Below, piece after piece: positions 34,307-44,857 of a DNA stretch of 64,000 nucleotides. How positions within the stretch are numbered: position 1 is the first letter of the stretch; each line of letters starts with the position of its first letter. The notes beneath the pieces were generated by a model. It made no database searches, was not told the DNA's origin, and saw only the letters and a program-made list of their open reading frames with translations. The stretch is from contig MSGS01000075.1 in the NCBI GenBank assembly GCA_001940855.1, forward strand, positions 87,846-151,845. The letters run 5' to 3'. The translations under genes and the position numbers were made by a program. The DNA is from Christensenellaceae bacterium Phil1. GTDB taxonomy: Bacteria > Bacillota > Clostridia > Christensenellales > CAG-138.

Positions 34307-35010
34307 TCTCCGTCCTCCTGTTCCTCGTCAAAATAATCGTCGTCCCCGGTTTCTTCCTCGTCCTCGTCAAAGTCGTAATCGTCAAGGTCGGTGTCGCCCT
34401 TTGCCGTTTCCTTTTTCGGCTTCAAAATCTTAAAGTAGTAGAACGCCCCGCCGCCGCCTGCCGCAAGCAACAGTACGACAAGCAAGATACCGCCCGCGCC
34501 GCCTTTTTCTTCTTCCTCTGCGGGCGGCTCGGTTTCCTCCGGCTCGGCCTCCTTGCCGCCGCACTCGCTCATATTGACAGCACAGACGGGGCAAGCGGTT
34601 TTAATGCTGCCGATAAAACATTTATCCTCGCAATCGCAAACGGAGGGTGCTTCCTCGGTTTCTTCCTCACCGATGATTGCCATTAGGTCGGCCTCGTCCA
34701 CTTGGTTAAGGAAATGTACGGTGTTTTCCCCGTCCTCGGCGCGGTCGATGATGATGTAAAAATAGTTGCCGCTTTTGGAAACGACGGTAATAAACTGCTT
34801 ATCCTCGGCGGCTTCACCCTCTATGTCGTCCACAAGGGTCATATTGCCCTCCGGGGTAAGGGGCTGCGGCTCCGGCGTTTCTTCGGGGACAGGCTCGCAA
34901 TAGTCCCATTCCTCGCCGCCACCCGCGTATGCGGTGGTAGCAAAGCCGCCCATCACGACAAGGGCGGCAAGCAAAACGGTCATGCTGCGGAATAATTTTT
35001 TACGCTTCAT
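34303..35010 (-). CDS. DUF4366 (CD1107-type) membrane protein of the transfer module
   Basis: A 235-residue protein. It has a signal-like N-terminus (KLFRSMTVLLAALVVMGGFATTAYA), an extracellular domain of about 150 residues with a Cys cluster (CDCEDKCF .. CPVCAVNMSEC), one TM helix (GGILLVVLLLAAGGGGAFYYF, about 178-198) and a very acidic cytoplasmic tail. It matches the DUF4366/CD1107 family of Tn1549-like ICEs; probably part of the transfer channel or surface contact. Start: ATG at 35010 after GGAGG, inside the end of the DUF4315 gene (11-base overlap). Confidence 0.87.
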   Translation of the reverse strand: MKRKKLFRSMTVLLAALVVMGGFATTAYAGGGEEWDYCEPVPEETPEPQPLTPEGNMTLVDDIEGEAAEDKQFITVVSKSGNYFYIIIDRAEDGENTVHFLNQVDEADLMAIIGEEETEEAPSVCDCEDKCFIGSIKTACPVCAVNMSECGGKEAEPEETEPPAEEEEKGGAGGILLVVLLLAAGGGGAFYYFKILKPKKETAKGDTDLDDYDFDEDEEETGDDDYFDEEQEDGE

Positions 35011-35269
35011 CGTCGCTGTCCTCCTGTTCGGGGTCATAGTCCGGCATTTGCTGTCCCGGCAACATAATATCGCCGTTGGCATACGCGGACAGAAACGCGG
35101 CAAGCTGCGCATGGTCGATATGAACGGCCTTTACCATCTGAACAATCTGCGCGTTTTCTTCCTCGGTTTTCTGCGCTTCAAGGTCTTTCAGCCGCTTTTG
35201 ATAGTCAAGGATTTTCGCCCTCGTTTTCTCAATATCTCTTTCGATACGGTCAAGTCTGCTGTTTGTCAT
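35000..35269 (-). CDS. DUF4315 family protein
   Basis: An 89-residue protein with a coiled coil at the front (RLDRIERDIEKTRAKILDYQ, then KRLKDLEAQKTEEENAQIVQ) and an acidic end. It matches the DUF4315 family, always found next to DUF4366 and the NlpC/P60 transfer protein in this ICE group. The function is unknown, and there is no membrane segment. Confidence 0.87.
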   Translation of the reverse strand: MTNSRLDRIERDIEKTRAKILDYQKRLKDLEAQKTEEENAQIVQMVKAVHIDHAQLAAFLSAYANGDIMLPGQQMPDYDPEQEDSDDEA

Positions 35270-35291
35270 AGGTCATAAACTCCTTTCAAAA

Positions 35292-37220
35292 TCAGTTGTA
35301 ATTGATACGCCCGTAGGCGTAGAAATGGGATTGCCAATAGCTTGTGTTTAAGCTGCTGTACTGTATGGGGTCGCCACAATGCAACATCATTCCGTCGCCC
35401 ACATAAATCCCCACATGGGACACGCCGGGGGTGTCGTATGTGCCGACGAAAAAAACAAGGTCGCCCGGCTGCGGGGACGAAACGGGGGTTGAAATGTTGT
35501 AAAGTCCCTGCGCCCCCAAACGCCCGGTGTCATACAATCCGCTGTTCGTCAATACATAGCTGACAAAGCCGCTGCAATCAAAGGACGTTTCCGGGCTGCT
35601 GCCGCCCCAAACATAAGGGTAATTCAAATACTGCTCCGCTTCCTCGATAAGCCGCGCAAAGGTTTCATCTTCCAAATGCTCGGCGGGTATCTCATATTCG
35701 GCGGGCGGGTTAGTGATGTACTTCGGGATATAGCTTGACGACGGGAAAAGGTCGGGGCGGTTTCCAAGTGTGGACATATATACCGCATACAGAGATAGCG
35801 TTTCCTCGCCCATGATGTAAACGGGGACATGGGACAGGTTAAAGTTTTCCAAATGCACGTTGAGTATGTAATACTCATAAGGCACTTCGTATGTGTCGGT
35901 ATGGGTGTTTCCGTCCTCGTCCGTCCAACTGTCGGTTTCGGTGCGGTAGCGTATCTCGACTTCTTCCGTAACGGTCAAGATGTACTGCTTCTCAAAAAAC
36001 ATTTCAAGGGTCGATTGCGCTTCGGGCATGGTAAAAACGCCCTCATGCCATGCGGACAGCATAGAGATTAAAACATAGGGGTCATGCTCTATCTCGTCAG
36101 CGTCAACGCGGTATTCATCATAGCCCGGATAAACGCTTTCGATGTTGTCAACCGTATTCTGCAATTCCGCTTCCAACGCGGCATAGGTTGCTTCCGCGCC
36201 CAAAATATCCGCGTCCTCGGACAGATAGGACGACGCAAGGATTGTACCGCTGCTGTTGCCGCCAATGACAGAACAGGACGACATACCGCCGAACAGCATA
36301 AAGACGATAAAGGCAAGGCCGATAACGATTAGACAGCCTTTCCAATGCCGGACAAAGAAAGAGGCCGCCCGCTTGCTTTCCGCTGCGGTTTTCTTCGCTG
36401 CCTTTGCGGTGGCTTCTGCGGTCTTTTTCGCGCCCTTGACGCCGCCCGCCCGCGCCGCCTTTGCATACTGCCGCTTGATTTGCTGCTTCTGCATAAAGCG
36501 CGATAGGGGGTTAGACTGTGCAAGGCCGGGGTTATCGTGCAACGCCTTTTGATAGTAAAAATCCGCGTTTGCCTTTGCCGCCGCCTTTTCTGCCGCCGCT
36601 GCCGCCCGGTAGGGCTTTAGCTTGTGGCGGCGGTAGCCCGCATGGACAGCCCGCGCCGCCATGCCGCCCGCGCTTTCCGCTGCCTGTTCGCCCTTGTGTC
36701 CGGCTTCAACGCCCGTATTTTCCTTTTCCACCTCCTGTATCTTCCCATGTACCGCAAGGCCAATTTCCTGCGCGGGGCGGGACAGGGGATTATGCCGCAA
36801 TTTCCCGTTTTGGCTCTTGTCAGCTTCTTCAAAGAAAAGGCGGTTTTTCGCTTTGCCCTTGGCCTCGTCATAAATGCGCTGCCGCATTAGCTTTTTGGTC
36901 TTTGGGATATTTGCCCGCGCCGCGTCCAGACGGTCGGCGGCTCTGTCGGATTTGTCAATGTACCGCTGCAATTCGGGGATAGCCCTTTCTTCCTCGGTAA
37001 AGTTCAGCCGGGAAGATTGCCGCGCCGTTTGCTGCTCGGCGGGTCTTGAATAATCCGCGTCCTGCTGCCGGGTACTGATATTTTCCGTTTCCCCGGTGCG
37101 CTGATTTTCCAAAACCGCCCCGTCTGCGGTCATTTTCTGCGTTACCCTGTCGGGTGCTTTCAATTCCTTGCTTTGCCTTTGCTGCTGCCGTTTTTGCTGT
37201 TTTTTCTGCTGTTCGCTCAT
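35292..37220 (-). CDS. Transfer-associated NlpC/P60 wall hydrolase (CD1108-type)
   Basis: A 642-residue protein. Residues 1-290 are a charged cytoplasmic part rich in Ala, Lys and Gln. There is one TM helix (GCLIVIGLAFIVFMLFGG, about 294-311), an extracellular middle domain (HDPYVLISMLSAWHEGVFTM .. YILTVTEEVEIRY), and a C-terminal NlpC/P60 domain with Cys in SFDCSGFVSYVL and His in GVSHVGIYVGDGMMLHCG. It opens peptidoglycan for the conjugation channel, in the role of the CwlT-like protein of Tn916. It overlaps the methyltransferase gene by four bases. Confidence 0.92.
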   Translation of the reverse strand: MSEQQKKQQKRQQQRQSKELKAPDRVTQKMTADGAVLENQRTGETENISTRQQDADYSRPAEQQTARQSSRLNFTEEERAIPELQRYIDKSDRAADRLDAARANIPKTKKLMRQRIYDEAKGKAKNRLFFEEADKSQNGKLRHNPLSRPAQEIGLAVHGKIQEVEKENTGVEAGHKGEQAAESAGGMAARAVHAGYRRHKLKPYRAAAAAEKAAAKANADFYYQKALHDNPGLAQSNPLSRFMQKQQIKRQYAKAARAGGVKGAKKTAEATAKAAKKTAAESKRAASFFVRHWKGCLIVIGLAFIVFMLFGGMSSCSVIGGNSSGTILASSYLSEDADILGAEATYAALEAELQNTVDNIESVYPGYDEYRVDADEIEHDPYVLISMLSAWHEGVFTMPEAQSTLEMFFEKQYILTVTEEVEIRYRTETDSWTDEDGNTHTDTYEVPYEYYILNVHLENFNLSHVPVYIMGEETLSLYAVYMSTLGNRPDLFPSSSYIPKYITNPPAEYEIPAEHLEDETFARLIEEAEQYLNYPYVWGGSSPETSFDCSGFVSYVLTNSGLYDTGRLGAQGLYNISTPVSSPQPGDLVFFVGTYDTPGVSHVGIYVGDGMMLHCGDPIQYSSLNTSYWQSHFYAYGRINYN

Positions 37221-38164
37221 GCTTCACCTCCAATCCATTTTTCTGCAAGGGCGCAATAGTCGGGGTTAATTTCAATGCCGATATAACGGCGGTCAAGTTG
37301 CTTTGCAACCGCCGCCGTTGTGCCGCTGCCTAAAAAGGGGTCTAACACGACGCCGCCGACGGGACAGCCCGCAAGTATGCACGTCTGCGCCAACTTTGGG
37401 GGAAACGCGGCAAAATGCCCGCCCCTGTATGGTGCGGTGTTGATACTCCAAACGTCGCGGCGGCTGCGGACAGGGGTAATGACTTCATCGGCAACCGCGC
37501 CCTTTGCCCGTTCCCGGTTGATACCCTGTACCTTGCCCTGTCCCGGCACTTCTGCGGAATACTTTTGATTGCCGCTGCGCCCCGCCTTATACCGCGCTGC
37601 GGTGTTCGGGGCTATCGGCTCGGCTACGGCCTGCCAATCGTAATAGTATTTCTTTGACTTCGCAAGCAAAAAGACGTTTTCATAGCAGCGTGTCGGCCTG
37701 TCCCGCGTACTTTCCGGCATGGCGTTTCCCTTGTGCCATATAATGCTGCTGCGTAAATACCAACCGTCGCCCCGTAACGCAAACGCCAAAAGCCAGGGAA
37801 TACCGATTAAATCCTTTGGTTTACAACCGGGGGCGCGGTGGTTGATGGAAACTTGCTGCCCGTTTCGCCCATGTGGATTTAAGGGGTCAAAATGTCCGGC
37901 CTTGCTGCCTGTCCCGCAATAGGTGTCTGCGATATTCAGCCAACAAGTCCCATCGGGGCGCAACACGCGCTTTACCTCATGGAATACCGCCGTAAGACGT
38001 GCTATGTATTCCTCCGGCGTGGCTTCCCGTCCAATTTGCCCGTCTGTCCCGTAGTCCCGCAAGCCGTAGTACGGCGGGGACGTAACGCAACAATGTACGC
38101 TGCTTTCCGGCAAGCCCTGTAATATCTGTAAGCTGTCGCCGCAATAAATCATGTCCCCGTTCAT
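37217..38164 (-). CDS. DNA methyltransferase of the ICE
   Basis: A 315-residue class-beta type DNA methyltransferase. The catalytic motif IV is TSPPYYGLRDYG near residue 30 and the SAM-binding motif I is DPFLGSGTTAAVAKQL near 275, so the order is IV then I. TSPPY is commonest in N4-cytosine enzymes but also occurs in some N6-adenine ones. No cognate nuclease is nearby, so it is probably an orphan that protects the ICE from host restriction. It is embedded in the transfer operon by four-base overlaps on both sides. Confidence 0.9.
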   Translation of the reverse strand: MNGDMIYCGDSLQILQGLPESSVHCCVTSPPYYGLRDYGTDGQIGREATPEEYIARLTAVFHEVKRVLRPDGTCWLNIADTYCGTGSKAGHFDPLNPHGRNGQQVSINHRAPGCKPKDLIGIPWLLAFALRGDGWYLRSSIIWHKGNAMPESTRDRPTRCYENVFLLAKSKKYYYDWQAVAEPIAPNTAARYKAGRSGNQKYSAEVPGQGKVQGINRERAKGAVADEVITPVRSRRDVWSINTAPYRGGHFAAFPPKLAQTCILAGCPVGGVVLDPFLGSGTTAAVAKQLDRRYIGIEINPDYCALAEKWIGGEA

Positions 38165-40569
38165 GCCGATACCTCGCCGGGGCGGGTCGTCATAATGCGG
38201 TACAATTCCGTATCCTGCGGGAAACGGTCAACAAAGGGAAGTATCACGCTGCCAAAGAAGATTAGCCCCTCGCCCGCTTCGGAGTGGGTAACATAGGACA
38301 TTTGCTGCGGGGAAATGTTAAGCTGCTTTGCAAGGATTTCCCGGTCGCCCGCTGCTTGGTTGAGCATATACACAAAATCGCTGTTTTCAAAGATGTTTTC
38401 AACCTCGCGGCTTGCCAAAAGGTCTTTGACGTTCTGCGTGATACCTGTGGGAATACCGCCCCATTTGCGAAAACGCTTCCAAATCTCAACGCTGTATGCG
38501 GCGGTCTGTTCCTCTTTGAGTAGCAAATGAAACTCGTCGATGTAGTAACGGGTCGCCTTTCCTGCGCTGCGGTTGATTGTCACCCTGTTCCAAACTTGGT
38601 CTTGGACGATAAGCATACCCAATTTTTTAAGCTGCTTTCCCAACTCCTTAATGTCGAAACAGACAAGGCGGTTATGAATATCCACGTTGGTACGGTGGTT
38701 AAAGATATTCAAGCTGCCATGCACATACAGCTCCAACGCCGACGCGATACGCTGCGCCTCCGCTTCCGGCTGCTTCTTGATTTCGTCGTAAAGGTCGCCC
38801 AATATCGGCATTTTTTCGGGCTGCGGGTCTGCAAGATACCCCCGGTAGACGTTGATAACAGCGCGGTCAATAACGGTCTTTTCGACGGGCTGCAAGCCCT
38901 CTTTGCCGCCTACAACAAGTTCGCAAAGGGACAAAATAAAGTCGGATTTCAGCGCAAGCGGGTTATCGTCCTCGCTGTAATTTAAGTTAATGTCCATCGG
39001 GTTTAGATACTGCGGCGTTCCGTCTGCGCCCTTGCCTGTGGGGGACAGCCGGATTGTCTGGCCTTTCAGCCGCTGAACAAGGGGGTAATACTCCGCTTCC
39101 GGGTCGCAAATGATAATGTCGTCCGTCGTGATAAGGAAAGCATTTGTCATTTCACGCTTTGCGGAAAAACTTTTGCCGCTGCCCGGAGTTCCTAAAATCA
39201 AGCCGTTGGGGTTTTTAAGTTGCTTGCGGTCGCACAAAATCATGTTGTTGGACAGGGCGTTAAGGCCGTAATACAACGCTTCGCCTTTTTGAAACAACTC
39301 TTGTACCGTAAAGGGGACAAAAATAGCGGTGCTGCTCGTCGTCAGCCCCCGCTGTATCTTGATAAGGTTTTCCCCTAACGGGATAGAGGACATTAAGCCC
39401 TGTTCCTGCTGATAGTCAAGGCGGGTCAGGGTGCAGTTATATTTCTGCGCCACGCCCGCCGCTTGGAAGATGTCGTTTTCCAACTTCTGCTTTGTGTCCG
39501 CAAAGTTCAGAACGATAAGGGTCAGCAAAAACATTCTTTCGTTGCGGCTCTGCAAGTCTTTCAACAGGTTTTTCGCGTCGCCGCCGTAGGTGGCAAGGTC
39601 GGACGGGATAATATCCATGTCGTAGCCGCTGCGGACAGCTTTTTTCTGCTCGGCAATCTTCATAGCGTCCAAATCGGTGATTTTCCGCTTGATGGTCTTA
39701 ATGGCTTCGTTGTGTTCAATGCTGCGGATATGCAGATTGATGATGATACCATTTTCCGCGTCCAAAAAGTCGGCAAGCATACGGTCGTTGAGTTCCGGCG
39801 CGACAATCTGAACAAAGGATGCTGCGCCGTACTTGCCGCCCATACGGAAAAACCGCCCCTCGCCAAATCGGAAAGAGGACGGGGCAATACAGTCTTTGAC
39901 GGACAGGCCGCTTTCGGGCAACGTGTTCCAATCGAAATGAAAACGCTCCCCGTCGGGGTGGAAAATGCCATGCAGCACTTCAAGCCGCTGCCGCCCGTTG
40001 AGCGTCCGCGCCGCCGCGCCGATAACCTTAAAATGGTTGAGCGTGTCAACCTCGATACGGTTAAGACGCGCCCGCGCCACTTTGATATTGTCCGCGTCAA
40101 CGGTAAAGGTCAGATACCGCGCCTTAATGCGGCCATTGTTGCCCCGTTCCTGCTGCGCTTGCAGCATTTCGGTGTACTCCGTCCTAATGCTGTCGAAGTC
40201 GTCCCCCTGTGGGGCAATATAGATACTCTTTTGAAAATCCTCCCTGTTGGCGTAATGGCTGATTAGGGAAATCTGTACGCTGATAGAAGCGTCAAAGTAG
40301 TTATACATATCGCAAAGGGCTTCAAAGGTCGCCGTTTTATCGTCGGATTGTGCAAGCTGATAGTTCATATCTTCAAACTCAATGCACTTGGAATAGCGGT
40401 TGCCCGTCAGCTTGCAGATACCGTCCTTATACATTCGTTCAAATGGTATGCTGTCCTGTGCGGTGTGGGGCTTCCCGTCGCCCTTTTCGCGCCGGATTAA
40501 GCCCAAAATCCGCTTTTTCTCTTTGGAAGTCAAATTACGCTTTGCGTCCTGCGTCTTTTCCTTTGACAA
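38161..40569 (-). CDS. VirB4-like conjugation ATPase (CD1110-type)
   Basis: An 802-residue ATPase with Walker A GTPGSGKSFSAKREM (about 430) and Walker B RYYIDEFHLLLKEE (about 690). The N-terminal half has the VirB4/TraC pattern. It drives channel assembly and transfer in type IV secretion. Start: TTG at 40569, nine bases after AAGGAGG, giving the start LSKEKTQDAKRNL expected for the family; an ATG at 40617 would overlap PrgI much more. It overlaps the PrgI gene by 35 bases. Confidence 0.93.
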   Translation of the reverse strand: MSKEKTQDAKRNLTSKEKKRILGLIRREKGDGKPHTAQDSIPFERMYKDGICKLTGNRYSKCIEFEDMNYQLAQSDDKTATFEALCDMYNYFDASISVQISLISHYANREDFQKSIYIAPQGDDFDSIRTEYTEMLQAQQERGNNGRIKARYLTFTVDADNIKVARARLNRIEVDTLNHFKVIGAAARTLNGRQRLEVLHGIFHPDGERFHFDWNTLPESGLSVKDCIAPSSFRFGEGRFFRMGGKYGAASFVQIVAPELNDRMLADFLDAENGIIINLHIRSIEHNEAIKTIKRKITDLDAMKIAEQKKAVRSGYDMDIIPSDLATYGGDAKNLLKDLQSRNERMFLLTLIVLNFADTKQKLENDIFQAAGVAQKYNCTLTRLDYQQEQGLMSSIPLGENLIKIQRGLTTSSTAIFVPFTVQELFQKGEALYYGLNALSNNMILCDRKQLKNPNGLILGTPGSGKSFSAKREMTNAFLITTDDIIICDPEAEYYPLVQRLKGQTIRLSPTGKGADGTPQYLNPMDINLNYSEDDNPLALKSDFILSLCELVVGGKEGLQPVEKTVIDRAVINVYRGYLADPQPEKMPILGDLYDEIKKQPEAEAQRIASALELYVHGSLNIFNHRTNVDIHNRLVCFDIKELGKQLKKLGMLIVQDQVWNRVTINRSAGKATRYYIDEFHLLLKEEQTAAYSVEIWKRFRKWGGIPTGITQNVKDLLASREVENIFENSDFVYMLNQAAGDREILAKQLNISPQQMSYVTHSEAGEGLIFFGSVILPFVDRFPQDTELYRIMTTRPGEVSA

Positions 40570-40921
40570 TCGCCTGTACCTCCTTTTCAAGTCTGCGTTG
40601 ACGTGCAAGCACGTCATAGAAATTGTTGGTCTGATAGGGCCGCTCCTTTGGCCGGATAAACTTCACTTCAATTATCTGCCGCAAAATCACTTCAAGCGGC
40701 TGCCCATGCTTTTCATACATGGCGAACAGAAAAAACGGCAACATGACAACAACCATGCAGGACGCCGCTATGGTCGAGCCTGCAACGTCTTTCAGCAAGA
40801 AGAAAAGCGGTAGTCCGATAACCACCGCCGCGCTGAAACATATTAGCTGCCGTTTTGTCAGTCCGAACATTACTTTGGTCTTTACTTTCGTCAAGTCTTT
40901 GGGGACGGTCACATACGCCAT
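40535..40921 (-). CDS. PrgI family membrane protein
   Basis: A 128-residue protein with MAYVTVPKDLTKVKTKVMFGL at the start, two adjacent TM helices (LICFSAAVVIGLPLFFLL and STIAASCMVVVMLPFFLFAMY, about 26-75) and a cytoplasmic tail. It matches the PrgI/TcpE-type family that sits next to VirB4 in Gram-positive conjugation systems (VirB3-like role). Confidence 0.9.
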   Translation of the reverse strand: MAYVTVPKDLTKVKTKVMFGLTKRQLICFSAAVVIGLPLFFLLKDVAGSTIAASCMVVVMLPFFLFAMYEKHGQPLEVILRQIIEVKFIRPKERPYQTNNFYDVLARQRRLEKEVQAIVKGKDAGRKA

Positions 40922-40935
40922 AGTCCGCTGCCTCC

Positions 40936-41799
40936 TTAATGTGCGCCGAACAGACTTTTGGCAAGGCTGCCCGTCTTAAAGAGCGTAAAGCACAAAAGAA
41001 CGGTATAGCCCATGCAAGCCCATATCGCGCCGGATATATCGCTTGTCAGCGAAATTGTTTGAACGAGTACCGCATAAATCGCCACGCATACCATGATTAA
41101 AAAGGCTTGAAAGCCGAGCGCGAACAGCGATTTAAGGTAGTTTTGCCCTATGCTGCCCCATTCGTGATTTATCATAGTCGCCATTGGGATAGGCGCGATA
41201 GAGGACACCAAATATATCTCTATCATGCGCCCGTAAACCACAAGCATAATGCAGATGGAAAGCGCGTTCATCGTCAAACCGACAAAGAGCGTCTGAAACC
41301 ATAGCCCGAACAATGCGCCAAGTTCCATAGCTTCAAGCCGCGTTTCCAAGTCGGCGGTAACGCTTGAAATATCTATGCTTGTGTCCGCAATAATCAGCCC
41401 CGCGCTGCTGTTGACAACGCTTTGCGCTACATCAAATACGGCCATGACGATATTCCATGTGTTCGTTACAAGCCAAACGGCAACAAAGGTCTTGAAAATC
41501 CATTTGAAAAAGATAAATGTTTCAAAGTCGTTCAGGTTGTTTTTCTCGATTACAAGGTGTATCAGTTCATAGCACATGACAAAGGTTATAATGACGCCTG
41601 CTATCGGTACAATCACGCTTTCCGACAGGTTGCGTATCATGTTGAATACCCCGGCGTTCCATGCCGCCGGGGTAGTGCCGAGTTCGCCCGCAAGTTCGCC
41701 AACCTCTGTATTGACGTTATCGAACAGGCCGGACAGATTGGCGATAATCCCGTCTGTCAAAATGCCCCTAAACCATTCTTCAATCTGCTGCCATATCAA
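40936..41799 (-). CDS. TrbL/VirB6-like conjugation channel protein
   Basis: A 287-residue polytopic membrane protein with about six TM helices, e.g. VIVPIAGVIITFVMCYELI, then FIFFKWIFKTFVAVWLV, LTMNALSICIMLVVYGRMI and FLIMVCVAIYAVLVQTI. The position between Maff2 and PrgI and the helix pattern match VirB6/TrbL family members of Tn1549-like ICEs, which form the inner-membrane channel. The next upstream operon gene, maff2, has been split by an IME, so transcription of this gene from the normal operon start may be broken. Confidence 0.87.
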   Translation of the reverse strand: MIWQQIEEWFRGILTDGIIANLSGLFDNVNTEVGELAGELGTTPAAWNAGVFNMIRNLSESVIVPIAGVIITFVMCYELIHLVIEKNNLNDFETFIFFKWIFKTFVAVWLVTNTWNIVMAVFDVAQSVVNSSAGLIIADTSIDISSVTADLETRLEAMELGALFGLWFQTLFVGLTMNALSICIMLVVYGRMIEIYLVSSIAPIPMATMINHEWGSIGQNYLKSLFALGFQAFLIMVCVAIYAVLVQTISLTSDISGAIWACMGYTVLLCFTLFKTGSLAKSLFGAH

Positions 41800-41869
41800 A
41801 GGTTAATCCCTCCTTTCCCGCGCCCGCCGCGATGGGCGGGCGCGGTCAAAGTTTGCTGCACGTCCGGGC

Positions 41870-41963
41870 TTATCCGAACAGGCCGGAAAGCAAGGGTACA
41901 AGGGTCGCGCCGATAAGGGCAACGCCGCCGCCCGCCATAAGCTGCTTCATGCCTTGCGATTTT
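41870..41963 (-). pseudogene. maff2, 3' half (split by the IME)
   Basis: The minus strand encodes KSQGMKQLMAGGGVALIGAT followed by LVPLLSGLFG and a stop, the C-terminal TM half of a Maff2 mobile-element protein. The N-terminal half lies at 52493-52633. Joining the halves across the element restores a normal family member of about 70 residues. Confidence 0.85.
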
Positions 41964-42011
41964 GTTTGTGTGAGGTAAAGAAGCAATAGAAGTGTAAAAA
42001 ATTTTGCCGTT

Positions 42012-42044
42012 CCTATCCGACGCTTAGCTCTTGCGCCGGATAGG
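42012..42044 (-). terminator. Hairpin after the serine recombinase gene
   Basis: CCTATCCG and CGGATAGG with further pairing inside form a strong hairpin six bases past the recombinase stop. On the minus strand AATTTTTTT follows some 15 bases later. Likely transcript end and barrier into the ICE genes to the left. Confidence 0.6.
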
Positions 42045-42050
42045 TCGGGC

Positions 42051-43697
<1,647 letters not shown>

Positions 43698-43812
43698 CTA
43701 TTCCGTATGAGTATTATACCATAGGGGGCGGCTGTCTGTATAGCGGGTAATTGTAAATTTTGCTTCTTTATCGCCCGTCAATATGACGATTTTTCAAAAT
43801 AGGGCTTATCAC

Positions 43813-44001
43813 TCATGCCGTATGGTGGGGCTTTTGTCCGGCGTGGCTCTCGGCTTCCAAAACTTTCATCATCTTGTCGGCTGCGGTGGCGGTGGTGTCT
43901 TTCTTGAAGTAGCCCGACACAACAAGGACGGTGTTCCCCATGCGGATCTCCGTCACGCAGTCCGGGCGGCGGTCGGTGGTGTTCTGCTTCTTATCGGTCA
44001 T
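43813..44001 (-). CDS. TnpW-like small protein
   Basis: A 62-residue protein with CVTEIRMGNTVLVVSGYFKK followed by DTTATAADKMMKVLEAE, the pattern of transposon-encoded TnpW family proteins in clostridial serine-recombinase elements. Its function is unknown; it is often adjacent to the recombinase. It overlaps the DnaC-like gene by 11 bases. Confidence 0.82.
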   Translation of the reverse strand: MTDKKQNTTDRRPDCVTEIRMGNTVLVVSGYFKKDTTATAADKMMKVLEAESHAGQKPHHTA

Positions 44002-44857
44002 AGGCGGTACTCCTTTCCTTGTTCATCAGGCTTTTCAAATACTCCATTTTCTCCTGTGCGATATGCTTTCTGTTCTGTCTGCCCGTACAAAGGACGGGTA
44101 CGCACATTCCTGTTACCCGGCTGTAAATGCGGTTGTGTGCGGTGTCCTGTGGCTTTTGCAGTTCCTCCAGAGTGAGGTTTGTGGTAACGATTAGGGGCTT
44201 GTTGCTGCGGTAGCGGCTGTCAATCACATTGTAGACCTGTTCAAGCCCGTACTCCGTCCCTCGCTCCATTCCCAAATCATCAAGTATCAAAAGGGGGTAA
44301 CTGCATAGCTTCTCAATGTACGCATTTTTCCCGTCAAAGGTGGCGGCAAGGTCATTGAGGACGGTTGCAAAGTTCGTCATGCGGACGGGTATCTCTTTCT
44401 CCATAAGGGCGTTTGCGATGCACCCGGCAAGATAGCTTTTCCCGCTGTCGCATTTGCCCCATAAGAGATAGCCGATATTTTTCTCTTTCATATCTTCCCA
44501 TTCTGCGACAAAGGCGTGTGCAAAGTTCATTTGCGGGGTATGCCCGTTGTCATTGGCAAAGTTCCATTCCTGCATAGCTTTATCGGAAAAGCCCCGGCGT
44601 TTGAGGTCGGCAACGGTTTCAAGGTGCTTTCTGCGCTGCTCGGCGGCTTCACGCTCCAAACGCTGCGCCCGTTGGCAGTCACATTCTGCCGGGTGTCTGT
44701 CCCGCCCAAACCATGCGGCGGTTTCTTTTGGGAAAAAGGCTTCTTTTGGGGTGCGGCACTTGCCGCAGTACAGCAAACCGTCCTCGCCTGTGTAGTCCTC
44801 GGCTTCGGGCTTGACCTCTGCCATTTTCAAAATCATATCTTCATAAACACTCGTCAT
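43991..44857 (-). CDS. DnaC/IstB-like ATPase (helicase loader)
   Basis: A 288-residue protein. The N-terminal part has a Cys motif (LLYCGKCRTPKEAFF .. HPAECDCQRAQRLE) and a charged helix. The C-terminal AAA+ domain has Walker A LLWGKCDSGKSYLAG (about 134) and Walker B YPLLILDDLGMERG. This is the DnaC-like loader that recruits replicative helicase to an origin. With the replisome organizer upstream it suggests the IME can replicate after excision. Start: ATG at 44857 after AAGGAGGG, overlapping the upstream gene by four bases. Confidence 0.9.
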   Translation of the reverse strand: MTSVYEDMILKMAEVKPEAEDYTGEDGLLYCGKCRTPKEAFFPKETAAWFGRDRHPAECDCQRAQRLEREAAEQRRKHLETVADLKRRGFSDKAMQEWNFANDNGHTPQMNFAHAFVAEWEDMKEKNIGYLLWGKCDSGKSYLAGCIANALMEKEIPVRMTNFATVLNDLAATFDGKNAYIEKLCSYPLLILDDLGMERGTEYGLEQVYNVIDSRYRSNKPLIVTTNLTLEELQKPQDTAHNRIYSRVTGMCVPVLCTGRQNRKHIAQEKMEYLKSLMNKERSTAYDR